DNA of 64,000 nt, from NCBI GenBank assembly GCA_037178675.1, contig JAYMGJ010000140.1:62001-126000 (forward strand). The letters run 5' to 3'. This DNA comes from Scleroderma bovista. Its lineage: Eukaryota > Basidiomycota > Agaricomycetes > Boletales > Sclerodermataceae. The notes below the pieces were generated by a model. It was not told the origin of the DNA, ran no database searches, and saw only the letters and a program-made list of their open reading frames with translations. Below are positions 23,248-33,046 of this stretch, piece after piece; within the stretch, counting starts at the first letter, position 1; every line of letters begins with the position of its first letter. The position numbers and the translations under genes are program-made.

Positions 23248-23973
23248 ATATGATGAAGTCCTGACGTTATCGGAATCCCTCCTTGTAAGCAGCAGTGATC
23301 GACTGTTTGACCTGACCCATGTCTGAGACTGTTCCCAGTTCATCTTCCGCTACGAATCGGTGATGCCTACCTCGGTGCAGTAAGTAGATTAATGAGCAAC
23401 GCGTTCAAATACGGGGATGCCCTCCTTCCGCAACAAACCGACCCTGATACTGGTGAAAGTATCCCAGCCCAGAGCGGTAATAATCAACCTTACCTGGACC
23501 TGGCCGCGCACGTATTTTGTATATGCGTCCTCCGAATGACCTTTTAAATGACACTGGGCAGGTTCCTCACGGTTGTCCTAGCGGATGAGATTCTCGAGTC
23601 TTTCTTTGAGATGGATTTGGTAGTGTCCTTAAGGCTGGAGACTGTACCGGACGTAGATTCAGCTCCCGACACACAGCAGCGGATTCTTAGGTGACCTCTG
23701 GTCGAACATTGCTACGGCCGACAGCACTTGAGGAAAATGTTCCACAAGTTTAACAACGAGCTGGGAAAGACGATTGGCAAACACCAGGTCTGTGTAGGGT
23801 CTCGTTCTTCTTATGGAGTCGCTGACCTGCCGTTTGGTGGTGTATAGGTCGTCTACCGCCCTTCTATCGGTCGATATACGAGGGCTGTGGAACCCCAAAC
23901 GCGGGAGTCTCTTCTCTCACCGATACTGAGGAAATCGAGCCTTCCGTCTGGCGAGACAACGACACTTTCTTGA
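23248..23973 (+). CDS. Unrecognised plus-strand gene, 5' end unclear
   Basis: Coding is supported by several exon-like blocks with good introns: YDEVLTLSESLL before a GTAAGC donor; LRIGDAYLGA with RLMSNAFKYGDALLPQQ and NNQPYLDLAAH; FLTVVLADEILESFFEMDL; RKMFHKFNNELGKTIGKHQ before a 60-nt intron; and VVYRPSIGRYTRAVEPQ running to a TGA at 23971-23973. The chain has no start codon in frame, and the junction near 23520-23565 does not close in frame. It may be 5'-truncated or decaying. I do not recognise the family; the composition is that of a soluble helical protein. Confidence 0.4.
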
Positions 23974-24016
23974 GACATTGCCCTGTCGTTGTGTTCCATA
24001 TTTGTCTGCACACAGT

Positions 24017-24800
24017 TATCGCGGGTTCCACGGCAGGGATGCGATGAAGCCTAAAGGGACGTACATTAGCCCATCAAGGCTCGCTCCAAAGGGGAGACCA
24101 CATGACAATGCACCTCTCGCGAAGTTGCATATACGCACGTCGCCTTCTCATCCACCGGAGACTAATAGGGTCGACGCGGTGTTGTAGTTGACGCAGAACA
24201 CGAAGCTTGTGTGTCCCCGTAGATGTTTTGTTGTCGAGCCCTGAGAGGCCCACCCATCATTTCCATGAGCGATACATGGGTAGTAGAGACAAGGTACAGT
24301 TTCGACGTTCCATATTCGTATACTCGTATCGTCCGATGTGGAAGTAAGGTATGTCCCATCGCTCAACCACGAGATGTCTGAGAGACCCTTGGTGTGTCCA
24401 CCGAGGTTGTGGATTAGTTCGCCTGTGAAAGGCGACCATACTTTGATGACATTGTCCGCAGCTGCATACATATGTTGCGAAACATATCACAAGACGTGAG
24501 CAACTCCATGCATACAAGAAACCCAAGCATACGCAAAGAGCAGACGTGCCACAAGGAGCGAGGGGGCTCCCATCAGGACTAAACCTGACTGCAGATACAG
24601 ACTGGGTATGGAGTCGGCTGAATGTATGTCGCAATCTGTAATTCGTTTGTTCGTGCGGAGCAGTCTGGATGGTAGAAATCTGGATCTGTGCATCGGGAGG
24701 TGGCGGCGGCACTGCTGGGTGAGACTGAGCGGGTGGAGGTGCGGGTATTTGTGGGTCATCTTCAGTCGTCTGTTGTCGATTCGTTCCTTCCTCGTGAAGG
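24017..24800 (-). pseudogene. Truncated WDR5/Swd3-like WD40 gene
   Basis: Intact relatives are seven-bladed propellers of the COMPASS histone H3K4 methyltransferase. Here a Pro-rich leader is followed by QSVSAVRFSPDGS, then NVIKVWSPFTGELIHNLGGH, GLSDISWLSDGTYL with DDTSIRIWNVET, and KHLRGHTSFVFCVNYNTAS. The next codon after LLVSGG, normally Cys, is TGA. The frame then continues with a decayed EGDVRI and loses similarity by 24017. Only about two and a half of seven blades remain, and some GH positions are altered. One junction (after LAPC) requires a GC donor. Start position is approximate. Confidence 0.65.
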
Positions 24801-24929
24801 CCTGGTGCTGACTAAGCAAGATTGAGCGTGAACAGCCACTCCATCTTGTAGAAGCGTGCCGCATGTCCACCCTCACTCCACACTTATCATCGTCTCTCTC
24901 ATTCGTCCTAACGGAATACCACTGAAATC

Positions 24930-27900
24930 ATGCCAGAACGTAGCAAAAATAACCACTTTTCCAAACTTCTTCGTAGGAAAGATCGGAATCCTACTGCCGA
25001 GGTGCTTTGGGATTCACTCCTTGACCGTCTTTCTTCAAACTAACCGAAGGGACAGCAGGGATCGTCTGGGGAAAACCCTTGTACAAGCCGGCCAAAGAAC
25101 AGGTTTTTGGATGTCTTGCTTCATGGACGAGGGGTATGCATGCAGTGCAGTTGTATTAGGTGCCCATACTAAAATGCCCTACAACACAGTTATTCGGCCT
25201 GTCTCGCAGTTCCTCAAGGAACACTCTCACCGAGCAAAACCCAGGTACAATCAATTTGGTAAGTGCAGCGGCGCATTGAGTTGGTGTGGGACTATTAACT
25301 GCGTAGATTGCACAATCCCGACCGCAGGCAACAGTCCCTGTCCCCGGCACATCCGCAGTACACATTCCGCTCATGCAGAGTCAAGGTGTATGTTATCTTG
25401 CATTGTGCTCTGATCTCTGTGGTGACACAAAACCAAGGTCGTCGATGCCGACATCGCAACCGAACATGGTACCGCAACGAGCCCTGGCGCTACTCCTGTG
25501 CAGTATGATCCCGTCTCAGCAGTTGAGGTATCGACAGATGTGCCTCCTTCGGGAGTTCAAAATGTGGGCCAACGTGCATGTCACCGAGCATTAAGCATTG
25601 ATCTTATTTCGTCCTCATCGCAGGATGACCTCAACGACATCGTCACAAATACCGTCGGCAACCCGGCTTCGTCTCCCGCACAGCAAGTTTCTGAAGGGGA
25701 GGTTTCTATACCCGATCCTTTCCAGGTAAGTGATAGAAAAGATCGGGTCCAGGTTCACTGGAGTCTCATCCGGTCTCAGGTTCTTCCTACTGGTGATGAT
25801 GATGCGAGGGACCTAGTCACCAGCCTCGAAGCTGCACGAGAAGGCGTGTTGCAGATGAATAATATGCCAAGCAGCATGGCCAAGGCGTCTGTTGCTGTGA
25901 ATACATGCCAATCCGCTGTGGATCAGCTCGATACTGTGAAAGCATGTCTTCAACCCATTAAAGTCTTCATCTCCGTTGTTCAGACAATTTCTAATGTGCG
26001 TCCTCTTTCCTATGGCGCACTCGTCACTAAATCACGCTTAGATTCACCCATATGCGAAACTAGCTTTATGCGCACTATCATGGGCCGCTCAGGTACGTCC
26101 CAGAGTTATAAAACATTGCAGTATATTTAATATGTGGACAGACTATTATTGCACAGAGCACCATGGATGAGTCTGTCGTCGCTCTCTTGTCTAAAATCAG
26201 CCATGTCTATACTTTCCTTATCGAAGATCATACCATCACAAATGTCGCCCAGATAAAGGAACCTCTATTGGAAATCTCCAAACTGATGCCCAACTGCGTG
26301 GTGTTCATCCAGTCGTATTCTAAAATGAAAAGCTTTTGTATGTCATACTCGTACTTGAGCTTCAATGTTCGGCTAATATCTCTTTACGAAGGGGAAAGAA
26401 TGATGAAGAATGTTTTGTCTGAAACTAATACTGCGATTACTACCTATGGCAATGCGCTGGATGTCTTGACGCAGCAGTGTCGGGACCTTATATGCCGAGA
26501 TACATGGGTGGCTGTTCACGGGCTTGCTGCCAAGGCTGACCATATCTCAGCTGATGTTGGGAACGTTCGCGACGTTGTGGAGCACGTGCATCATGGCGTC
26601 AAAGACATACGAGAGGATGTTCGGTGTGCCCTAGAAGGTGTCCACCATGTGCAAGGTGCCATTCGTCATGCCCTGAACAGTATCGAAACCATAGGTAAGG
26701 TTGGGTTCCACACGACTGTGACTTGTCCTAAGTGATTGTCATGTAGATCAAAAGGCCACCCTTGGCCAGCTTGCCTACGCAGGTGGTGCTGGATTAGACA
26801 CCACCAAGGTCTGTTTGGAAGGCACGAGGGTCGATATCCTGGCGGACATTGTAGACTGGATCAATAAGTCGGAGTCCGATACCCCTCGAGTGTTGTGGCT
26901 CCATGGCCAAGCAGGCAAAGGGAAATCAGCCATTGCCCATACCATTGCCAACTGGTTCGAACCTCTTGGAGCCCTTGGGTCGTGTTTTTGCTTCGCCCGC
27001 GATCAACAGGCGGAACGTCGCCACGAAAAGATATTCACCACTATCGCACATGATCTTGCTGATCGTGACCCTACTTTCAAGCGGATTATAGCTGAGGTCA
27101 TTGCAGGTGACAAAGCACTATCCACCACGCGCGATGTGAAGCGGCAGTGGCAGAAGCTCATTTTGGATCCCATTTCCAAAGCTGCAGCGTCCATGGTTGG
27201 GCGAGTGGTCATTGTGATCGATGCACTTGATGAGACCGGTGTCGAGGCTTCCCGGAAACATATTCTCAGTGTTCTCGCTTCTGCACAGGTTGCCCAGCTC
27301 CCGTCCAGCTTTCGTGTTCTCATTACGTCCCGCCCTTTACCTGACATCATGGAGGCCCTGCAGGATATTCCACACATCACATCCAAATCCATGAACGACA
27401 TCTCTATCGCGAGCGCTGAACATGACATTCGTCTGTACGTTTCTGATCAGCTAGGAAGAGTGATGGATCGTTTCACTACCGAAGAAATTTCATTCCTCGT
27501 ACGGCAGGCGGATGGGTTGTTTGAGTGGGCTCGGTTGGCTTGCGAGTTCGTCAAATCACACAAAGCTGGGTTCACAGCCATGGAGCGATATGAGGATTTG
27601 GTCTCCGTCTCACCTAAGGAGAGGAAGGGACTTTTGGACGAGATGTACCTTACAATTCTGCGAGACATCGTCGAGAACAAGCCGAAGGCACTTGGACGAT
27701 TCCGCTCTGTGATGCGGCAAATAGTGTGGACCCAGGAGCCTCTCCCAGTGGAGTCGTTGAATGTGATGTGGCGCAACTTCCCGGACCTCGATGTTTCTGA
27801 TATCAAGGCGATCCTCAACCCGATGGGTGCCCTACTGAGTGGCATTGCTGATGCATCAACTCCAGTCCGTGCCCTACATGCATCATTCTATGATTTCTTG

Positions 27901-29258
27901 ACTGATTCTGCACGGAGTATGGAGTTTGCTATCGAAATGGAAGATGTCCATTGTCAGCTTGCTTGGGCTTGTGTTCGAGTCATGCAAACTGGGCTGTGTT
28001 TCAATATCTGTCGGTTGGAAACCTCGTACCTACTGAACTCCAAGGTAACTAACCTGGACTGGCGAGTTCATGAATACATCCCTGCTCATTTGTCTTATGC
28101 CTGCCGACTCTGGGCTATTCATGTTCAGGAGGCACAATTCAGGAGTAACTTGGCACAAGAAATAGATTTGGTGTTGAAGGACAAACTGCTTTTCTGGATT
28201 GAAGCACTCAGCTTATTGAAAGTGCTCAATGTTGTGCCTTCACATCTGGCAACTATAGCTTCATGGTTGGAGGTATGTTTATCATTATGAATCTGATCCT
28301 AATCAACACTGCTAATGAGAATATTTAGAAGGATGATACCTTTGAACAGGCATCAGCAATAGCAAGGGATGCCATCAAGTTTGTCCAAGCATTTGGTGGT
28401 GCCATCATGAAAAGCACCCCACACTTGTATGTCTCAGCTCTGCCATTCTCTCCAGTACAATCCATCATCTATAAACAATTCTCACCCAAGTACTCAAATT
28501 TGGCCCAAATTGTTGATGGAGGAGAGCCAGGCTGGCCAAACCTTCAGCTCACAATTAGGGGACATGATCATTATGTGACCTCTGTTACATTCTCACCAGA
28601 TGGCAAGAGGATTGCATCAGGTTCCTGGGACAAGACCATATGTTTGTGGGATGCTGAGACTGGACTGCAGCTGGGTAGCCCTCTCACAGGGCACACTGAC
28701 TCAGTATGGTCAGTGGCATTCTCACCAGATGGCAAGAGGATTGCATCAGGTTCCTTTGACAAGACCATATGTTTGTGGGATGCTGAGACTGGACTGCAGC
28801 TGGGTAGCCCTCTCACAGTGCACACTGATGAAGTATGCTCTATGGCATTCTCACCAGATGGTCAGAGTGTTGTTTCTGGTTCAAGTGACAATACCATACA
28901 CATATGGAATTGTCACACAGATACTTTAGTTAATCAGCACTCTGACAACATGCCAAGACAGACCTCTCACTCACTCTGCTATTCTTCAATTCCATCTCAT
29001 GCCTTGCTGGATTCCAATGTGTATATCCCAGAAAGTGATTTTAATGTCAGGGCTTTACTTGAATTAGACAGTGATGGATGGACTATTAGTCCAGCAGGTC
29101 ATCTGCTTCTGTGGATTCCATCATATATGCCAAGGCCATCATTATATTCACCCTATAAGTTATTTGTTATTGGAAAACATACCAAGCTTGACTTGAGCAG
29201 GATGGTTCATGGTTCCAAGTGGATAGAATGTAACTATATGGGGCATATAGGAAAATGA
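24930..29258 (+). CDS. NACHT-WD40 STAND NTPase (fungal NLR-like)
   Basis: Signal-transducing NTPase of the class involved in fungal non-self recognition. An N-terminal helical region carries [17 protein letters not shown] and [17 protein letters not shown]. Then come [17 protein letters not shown], Walker [13 protein letters not shown], Walker [11 protein letters not shown] and the sensor segment LITSRPLP. A long helical stretch leads through the exon at 28329-29258 to three WD40 repeats ([12 protein letters not shown]...[10 protein letters not shown]) and a closing [15 protein letters not shown] block with [11 protein letters not shown]. The NACHT and WD40 parts are uninterrupted. The 5' end is uncertain: a Met at 24930 opens a plausible first exon, but its frame meets TAA at about 25041. 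Exons from about 25325 onward are well supported. Confidence 0.78.
28591..28977 (+). repeat. Three 129-bp WD40 repeats, the first two almost identical
   Basis: Units start at 28591, 28720 and 28849, each 43 codons. For about 100 bp the first two differ at only two adjacent bases (TGGGAC against TTTGAC). The third is clearly diverged. Near-identity in DNA as well as protein points to recent duplication or gene conversion. Confidence 0.85.
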
Positions 29259-29825
29259 TCATTGTTAGTAGGAGTACCTTTATTCTTGTTCACATGTTTC
29301 TTTCATTGTATATTTCATTTTTACTCTCTCATTTCATTTCAATGATACTAACAGATATGCATGCCTTACTACCATGGAATTAGGGCTCACTGCAACATCA
29401 GCAAAACTACAGCCGACTTAAAATCGACTTAAATACAGCTTATTTTGACTTTAATTTGGATTAAGTATGTAAGTAGCACTAAGCCAAAAGGCATCATTTT
29501 GCATGTGCTTAGCTGACTTGGCTCCTTCCATCTCAAGTCTTGTAAGTAATTAAGTTCACACCAAGTGGTTCAAGTAGCAAAAGACAATTAAGCATTGGGC
29601 CTATCTAAGTACACAAGATGCATTAAGTAAGTTAAGCATGTAAGTAAGGAGCAAGATAGCAGAGGGACTCTGCAGGAAAAAAATACTAGGGGGAGTTATG
29701 TTGCAGATATCGTATCTGCGGGTGCAATGCAATGCAAACCATATGAAATGGGGGGAATGTGCAGTGGAAACTGCGTTGCAAGGAGCATTTTCATTGTGGT
29801 TGCTGGGTCTGGGTGCTGGTGTCGT
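29259..29825. other. Non-coding, AT-rich
   Basis: No gene seen between the end of the NACHT-WD40 gene and the tandem repeat. It includes several AAGTAAGT-like stretches around 29460-29650. Confidence 0.45.
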
Positions 29826-30072
29826 GGATATATGGTATTCGTGGGTGTGAGGTGAACCATATATAGCAGGGGGGGATGCAGAAATCGTGTTGCAAAAAAC
29901 ATACACGGGGGCTGCCTGGGGGGACCTGTGGCAGCGTCAGAACATCTGGGATATATGGTATTTGTGGGTGTGAGGCGAACCATATATAGCAGGGGGGGAT
30001 GCAGAAATCACGTCGCAAAAAACGTACATGGGGGCTGCCCAGGGGGACCTGTGGCAGCGTCAGAACATCCGT
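29826..30072. repeat. Two tandem copies of a 122-bp unit
   Basis: Each copy runs from GGATATATGGTATT through an AGCAGGGGGGGATGCAGAAATC block to CTGTGGCAGCGTCAGAACATC. The copies start near 29827 and 29949 and differ at roughly 10 positions. A weaker related stretch precedes them. The second copy ends about 20 bp before the broken end of the RNA14-like gene. Confidence 0.75.
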
Positions 30073-31280
30073 GGGCACAGTGCACCTGGAAGCATTAGAT
30101 GAAAATGAGACCCACTGAATTTGCCCGGGTCTCAAGCTCCTCGAGTTGCACATGCAGGTGGTCGAGCATTTTGTCGAACGCATTGCTGACTTCTGTGTAT
30201 TCCTTGTGCACTTCTTGCATCTCAGCATATGCAAAATGGAGCAAGAAACTAGTCGGGTTTGCCTCCATGCCGGCTTTCAAAGTGTTCAGCACCTCCTCTT
30301 GCTTACCAACACCATTCGTCCACACAAACACCATATACCTATTCCGACAAGGATAAACGTGGGAAAAAGAACCTGCAGAAGAGACTCACCAAATCTCGCT
30401 GTAGTATCGCATTCTGATGACTGCCTTGCGATAAACGAGTTGAACCCGAGAGACTAGCGTCACTTTGTCTTTTTCTTCAAATTTGAGAGGGTTGTTTCCT
30501 CCCACTTCAAATAAGTTTTCCATGCACCGACAAGAGCTCTTTCAGCAGCATTGAAAGATGGGGTAGGTGGTAGATAAATTGACGGTCTTGAAGATGAAGA
30601 CGGGGGCGGTGGTGGGAATAAGGGACCCAAATGTCTTTGTAATTGGCGAAGCACTGTCTGTGCTTGCATATGTGACGGGAATAAATCAGACATAAATTTC
30701 TTAGCCTGTAGAAATATGCATAATCAAATACAATAGATAAAAGGATTGCACAGACCATAATTTTGTTCAACCCGTTCTCAAAGGTCCCGAGTTCAGACCA
30801 GAGCTTCTCCACATTCTCAAGAGGGATCTGAACAGCTGTGTGATAAATCTTACGAAGAGCGTCCATCTTTTGTTGTTCTTCCCAGGTAGTGCTTGTCTAG
30901 TATGACATGAGTTGATGCCTACGAAGTTGGGACACTACATACCTCGCCAGCTTTGATGAACTGGATGTAATCGTGCCATATTTCACCGCTGTCTTTGTCT
31001 TGTCCAATGTGGTTGAGCGCAAATTCGTAAGCCCGACTGACGGCTTCTCGACTGTTGGGCGATGTATTCACGCGTCTGTAGATATCAATGTTGCATCAAA
31101 AATCCTGTTGGAATACCGTGATTTCGCTCACTATGAACCTGGCATAAGTAAGATAGAACTTCCAAAGATCAACTGAGGGTGGCATTCTCAGGAATCTCTT
31201 GAATAACTCTTCGGCGTTGTAGAGACACATGCGTCTCTAGGTGCACATATACTGATCAGTATTCACCCGAACTCGCTCGT

Positions 31281-31780
31281 GCTACTCAGCACAGCCACCC
31301 GCACCCAACCCGCACGAGAGCTCTCCAATGCGCAGCTTGGTACACCCAATAGGGTCCTGCGAAGGTCCCGCATGAGTAGCTATTCCCTATCTCTTCCTGC
31401 GAGCGTCGCGATCACTCGGAATAGCTTCGGGTCTGTTTGGACTAGTCCGCGCTACTCAGCACAGCCACCTGCACCCAACCCGCACAAGAGCTCTCCGGTG
31501 CGCAGCCTGGTACACCCATTAGGGTCCTGCGAAGGTCCCACATGAGTAGCTATTCCCTATCTCTTCCTGCGAGCATCGCGATCACTTGGAATAGCTTCGG
31601 GTCTGTTTGGACTAGTCCACGCTACTCAGCACAGCCACCCGCACCCTACCCACACGAGAGCTCTCCAATGCGCAGCTTGGTACACCCGATAGGGCCCTGC
31701 GAAGGTCCTGCATGCGTAGCTCATCCCTATCCCTTCCTGACGGTCTCAGTCACTTGGAGTAGCATCGAGTCACACTACTA
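31281..31780. repeat. About three copies of a 170-bp tandem repeat
   Basis: Copies begin with GCTACTCAGCACAGCCACC at 31281, 31451 and 31621, inside the element that splits RNA14. Copies 1 and 2 are highly similar; the third diverges toward its end. Confidence 0.8.
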
Positions 31781-31781
31781 C

Positions 31782-32035
31782 ATCGCATCGGGTTGCGCTA
31801 CATCGCATCGGGTTGCGCTACATCGCATCGGGTTGCGCTACATCGCATCGGGTTGCGCTACATCGCATCGGGTCGCGCTACATCGCATCGGGTCGCACTG
31901 CATTGTGTCGCATTGCATTGGGTCGTGTTGCATTGGGTCGGGTCACTCTCCTGCATAGGGTCTCGCTGCATAGGGCCGCATCGCGCTGCATAGGGTCGCA
32001 TCGCACTGCATAGGGTCGCACTACATAGGGTTTGC
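31782..32035. repeat. 20-bp minisatellite
   Basis: The 20-mer CATCGCATCGGGTTGCGCTA is repeated head-to-tail about six times to 31890. It then decays into related CATTGCATTGGGTCG and CATAGGGTCGCA units up to about 32035. There are no spacers, so this is not a CRISPR array. Confidence 0.85.
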
Positions 32036-33046
32036 TCTCCACTTCTCTTCCTGTCACTTTAGCTTCTGCCTTTGTGTCCCTCAGCCTTTCCCCTCGCTTT
32101 AGCATCCCTGACAGCTGTCATTATGTTAGTATTATGTTCCCTCTTAGCGCTGTCATCCTCTCTCCTTCTCTTCAGGTCGCTTGTACCCTTCCCCCTGGAT
32201 TAGGCTTCAGTATATAGCCCTAGTCCTCACAAAAATAAGAAGTTTTCTTTTCCGCCCCCATCTGAGTGTCTAAGTGCGAGTTCTGTCGTTTCCGGTGTTT
32301 CTCTGTTGTTTCGCTCGTGTCCTGCCGCTCTCTCTTTGTTTTCTGACGACCCTAGACGACCCTATTCGGTGCTCCGATGATTTCCGGTGGATCCCGCTAT
32401 TCCCAGCTCTCCCTAGCGCGTGTCTACACACACTAGGCAACCTCCCTACTCCCTAGTCGCACACTCCCTGCGCATTTTCGCTGCGCTCCTCACCCCTACT
32501 CTGCTCTCTCTCGACTCCCGGAACCTCCGAGTGCGCTCCTGCGCTCTATTCTCCTTAGCTCCCCTAGTCAAGCCAGACCAGGTCTCCTTGGGCGGACACC
32601 CATTTTCGCGCCTTCAAGGGACTCACCCCCTACAGCGTACTGGAACAGTCCTGGGCTTAAGAAGCAGTTGAGATAAGCAATTTGGGCAGATGACTTGGTA
32701 TCGCACTGTCAAACTACGGCCGAGGAGTGAACAATACTTCATACCGTGTTGGGATATGTCTCGAGCAAAGCTTCGTAGGTTTGTTTAATTTGCTCAAGGT
32801 CGCCATTATTTTCAGTGATGTCCACAAGCTGGTTCCAGCCTTCCGAGTCTTGAGGATGGTCACGCAACTTCTCGCGCAGTACATGCCACCCAGAGGGTGG
32901 TTCCTTTGGCATTTCTTGAGCAGATCAGAGATGGCTCATGGCAATTTTGGGTGACTTACATGACAGCCTTGGGGTTGAGCGCATTCAGAGCATTCAGGAT
33001 CTCTTCGGCTGGCAGGATCCAACGATCTGAAAGCGGGGTGAGAGGA

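Larger units (their letters stand above)
31218..32634. mobile_element. 1.4-kb TG...CA insertion in an RNA14 exon, solo-LTR-like
   Basis: The RNA14 frame is broken between Tyr-Ala and Glu-Glu-Leu of the FQYAEEL motif. The inserted DNA starts TGTAG at 31218 and ends CTACA at 32634, a 5-bp terminal inverted repeat with canonical TG/CA ends. It is flanked by GCGT on both sides (31214-31217 and 32635-32638). There is no coding capacity. It carries a TATATAGCC motif near 32210 and internal tandem repeats. This fits a solo LTR or a short non-autonomous LTR element; the class is not certain. Confidence 0.75.
30095..33028 (-). pseudogene. RNA14: Truncated, insertion-split copy of RNA14/CstF-77
   Basis: RNA14 is the HAT-repeat scaffold of cleavage factor IA in mRNA 3'-end formation. 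N-terminal blocks: ILNALNALNPKAVM, LREKLRDHPQDSEGWNQLVDI, KQTYEALLETYPNT and SSAQIAYLNCFLSPGLFQYA. Coding then stops at an inserted element and resumes at EELFKRFLRMPPSVDLWKFYLTY, NTSPNSREAVSRAYEFALNH, TSTTWEEQQKMDALRKIYH, FMSDLFPSHMQAQTVLRQL, and EVLNTLKAGMEANPTSFLLHFAYAE (given in parts). It ends near ELETRANS, whereas the family continues for several hundred residues. The first exon is also missing. It cannot encode a working protein, so a second intact copy must exist elsewhere. Confidence 0.82.

Noticed and set aside
29601..30234. Overlapping minus-strand frames of about 100-147 codons
   Set aside because: They translate the 122-bp tandem repeat and part of RNA14 out of frame.
31542..31993. 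Plus-strand proteins rich in Ser, His, Ile and Ala
   Set aside because: Entirely encoded by the minisatellite and 170-bp repeats of the inserted element.
31782..32035. CRISPR-like array
   Set aside because: Head-to-tail 20-mers with no spacers in a eukaryotic genome; a minisatellite.
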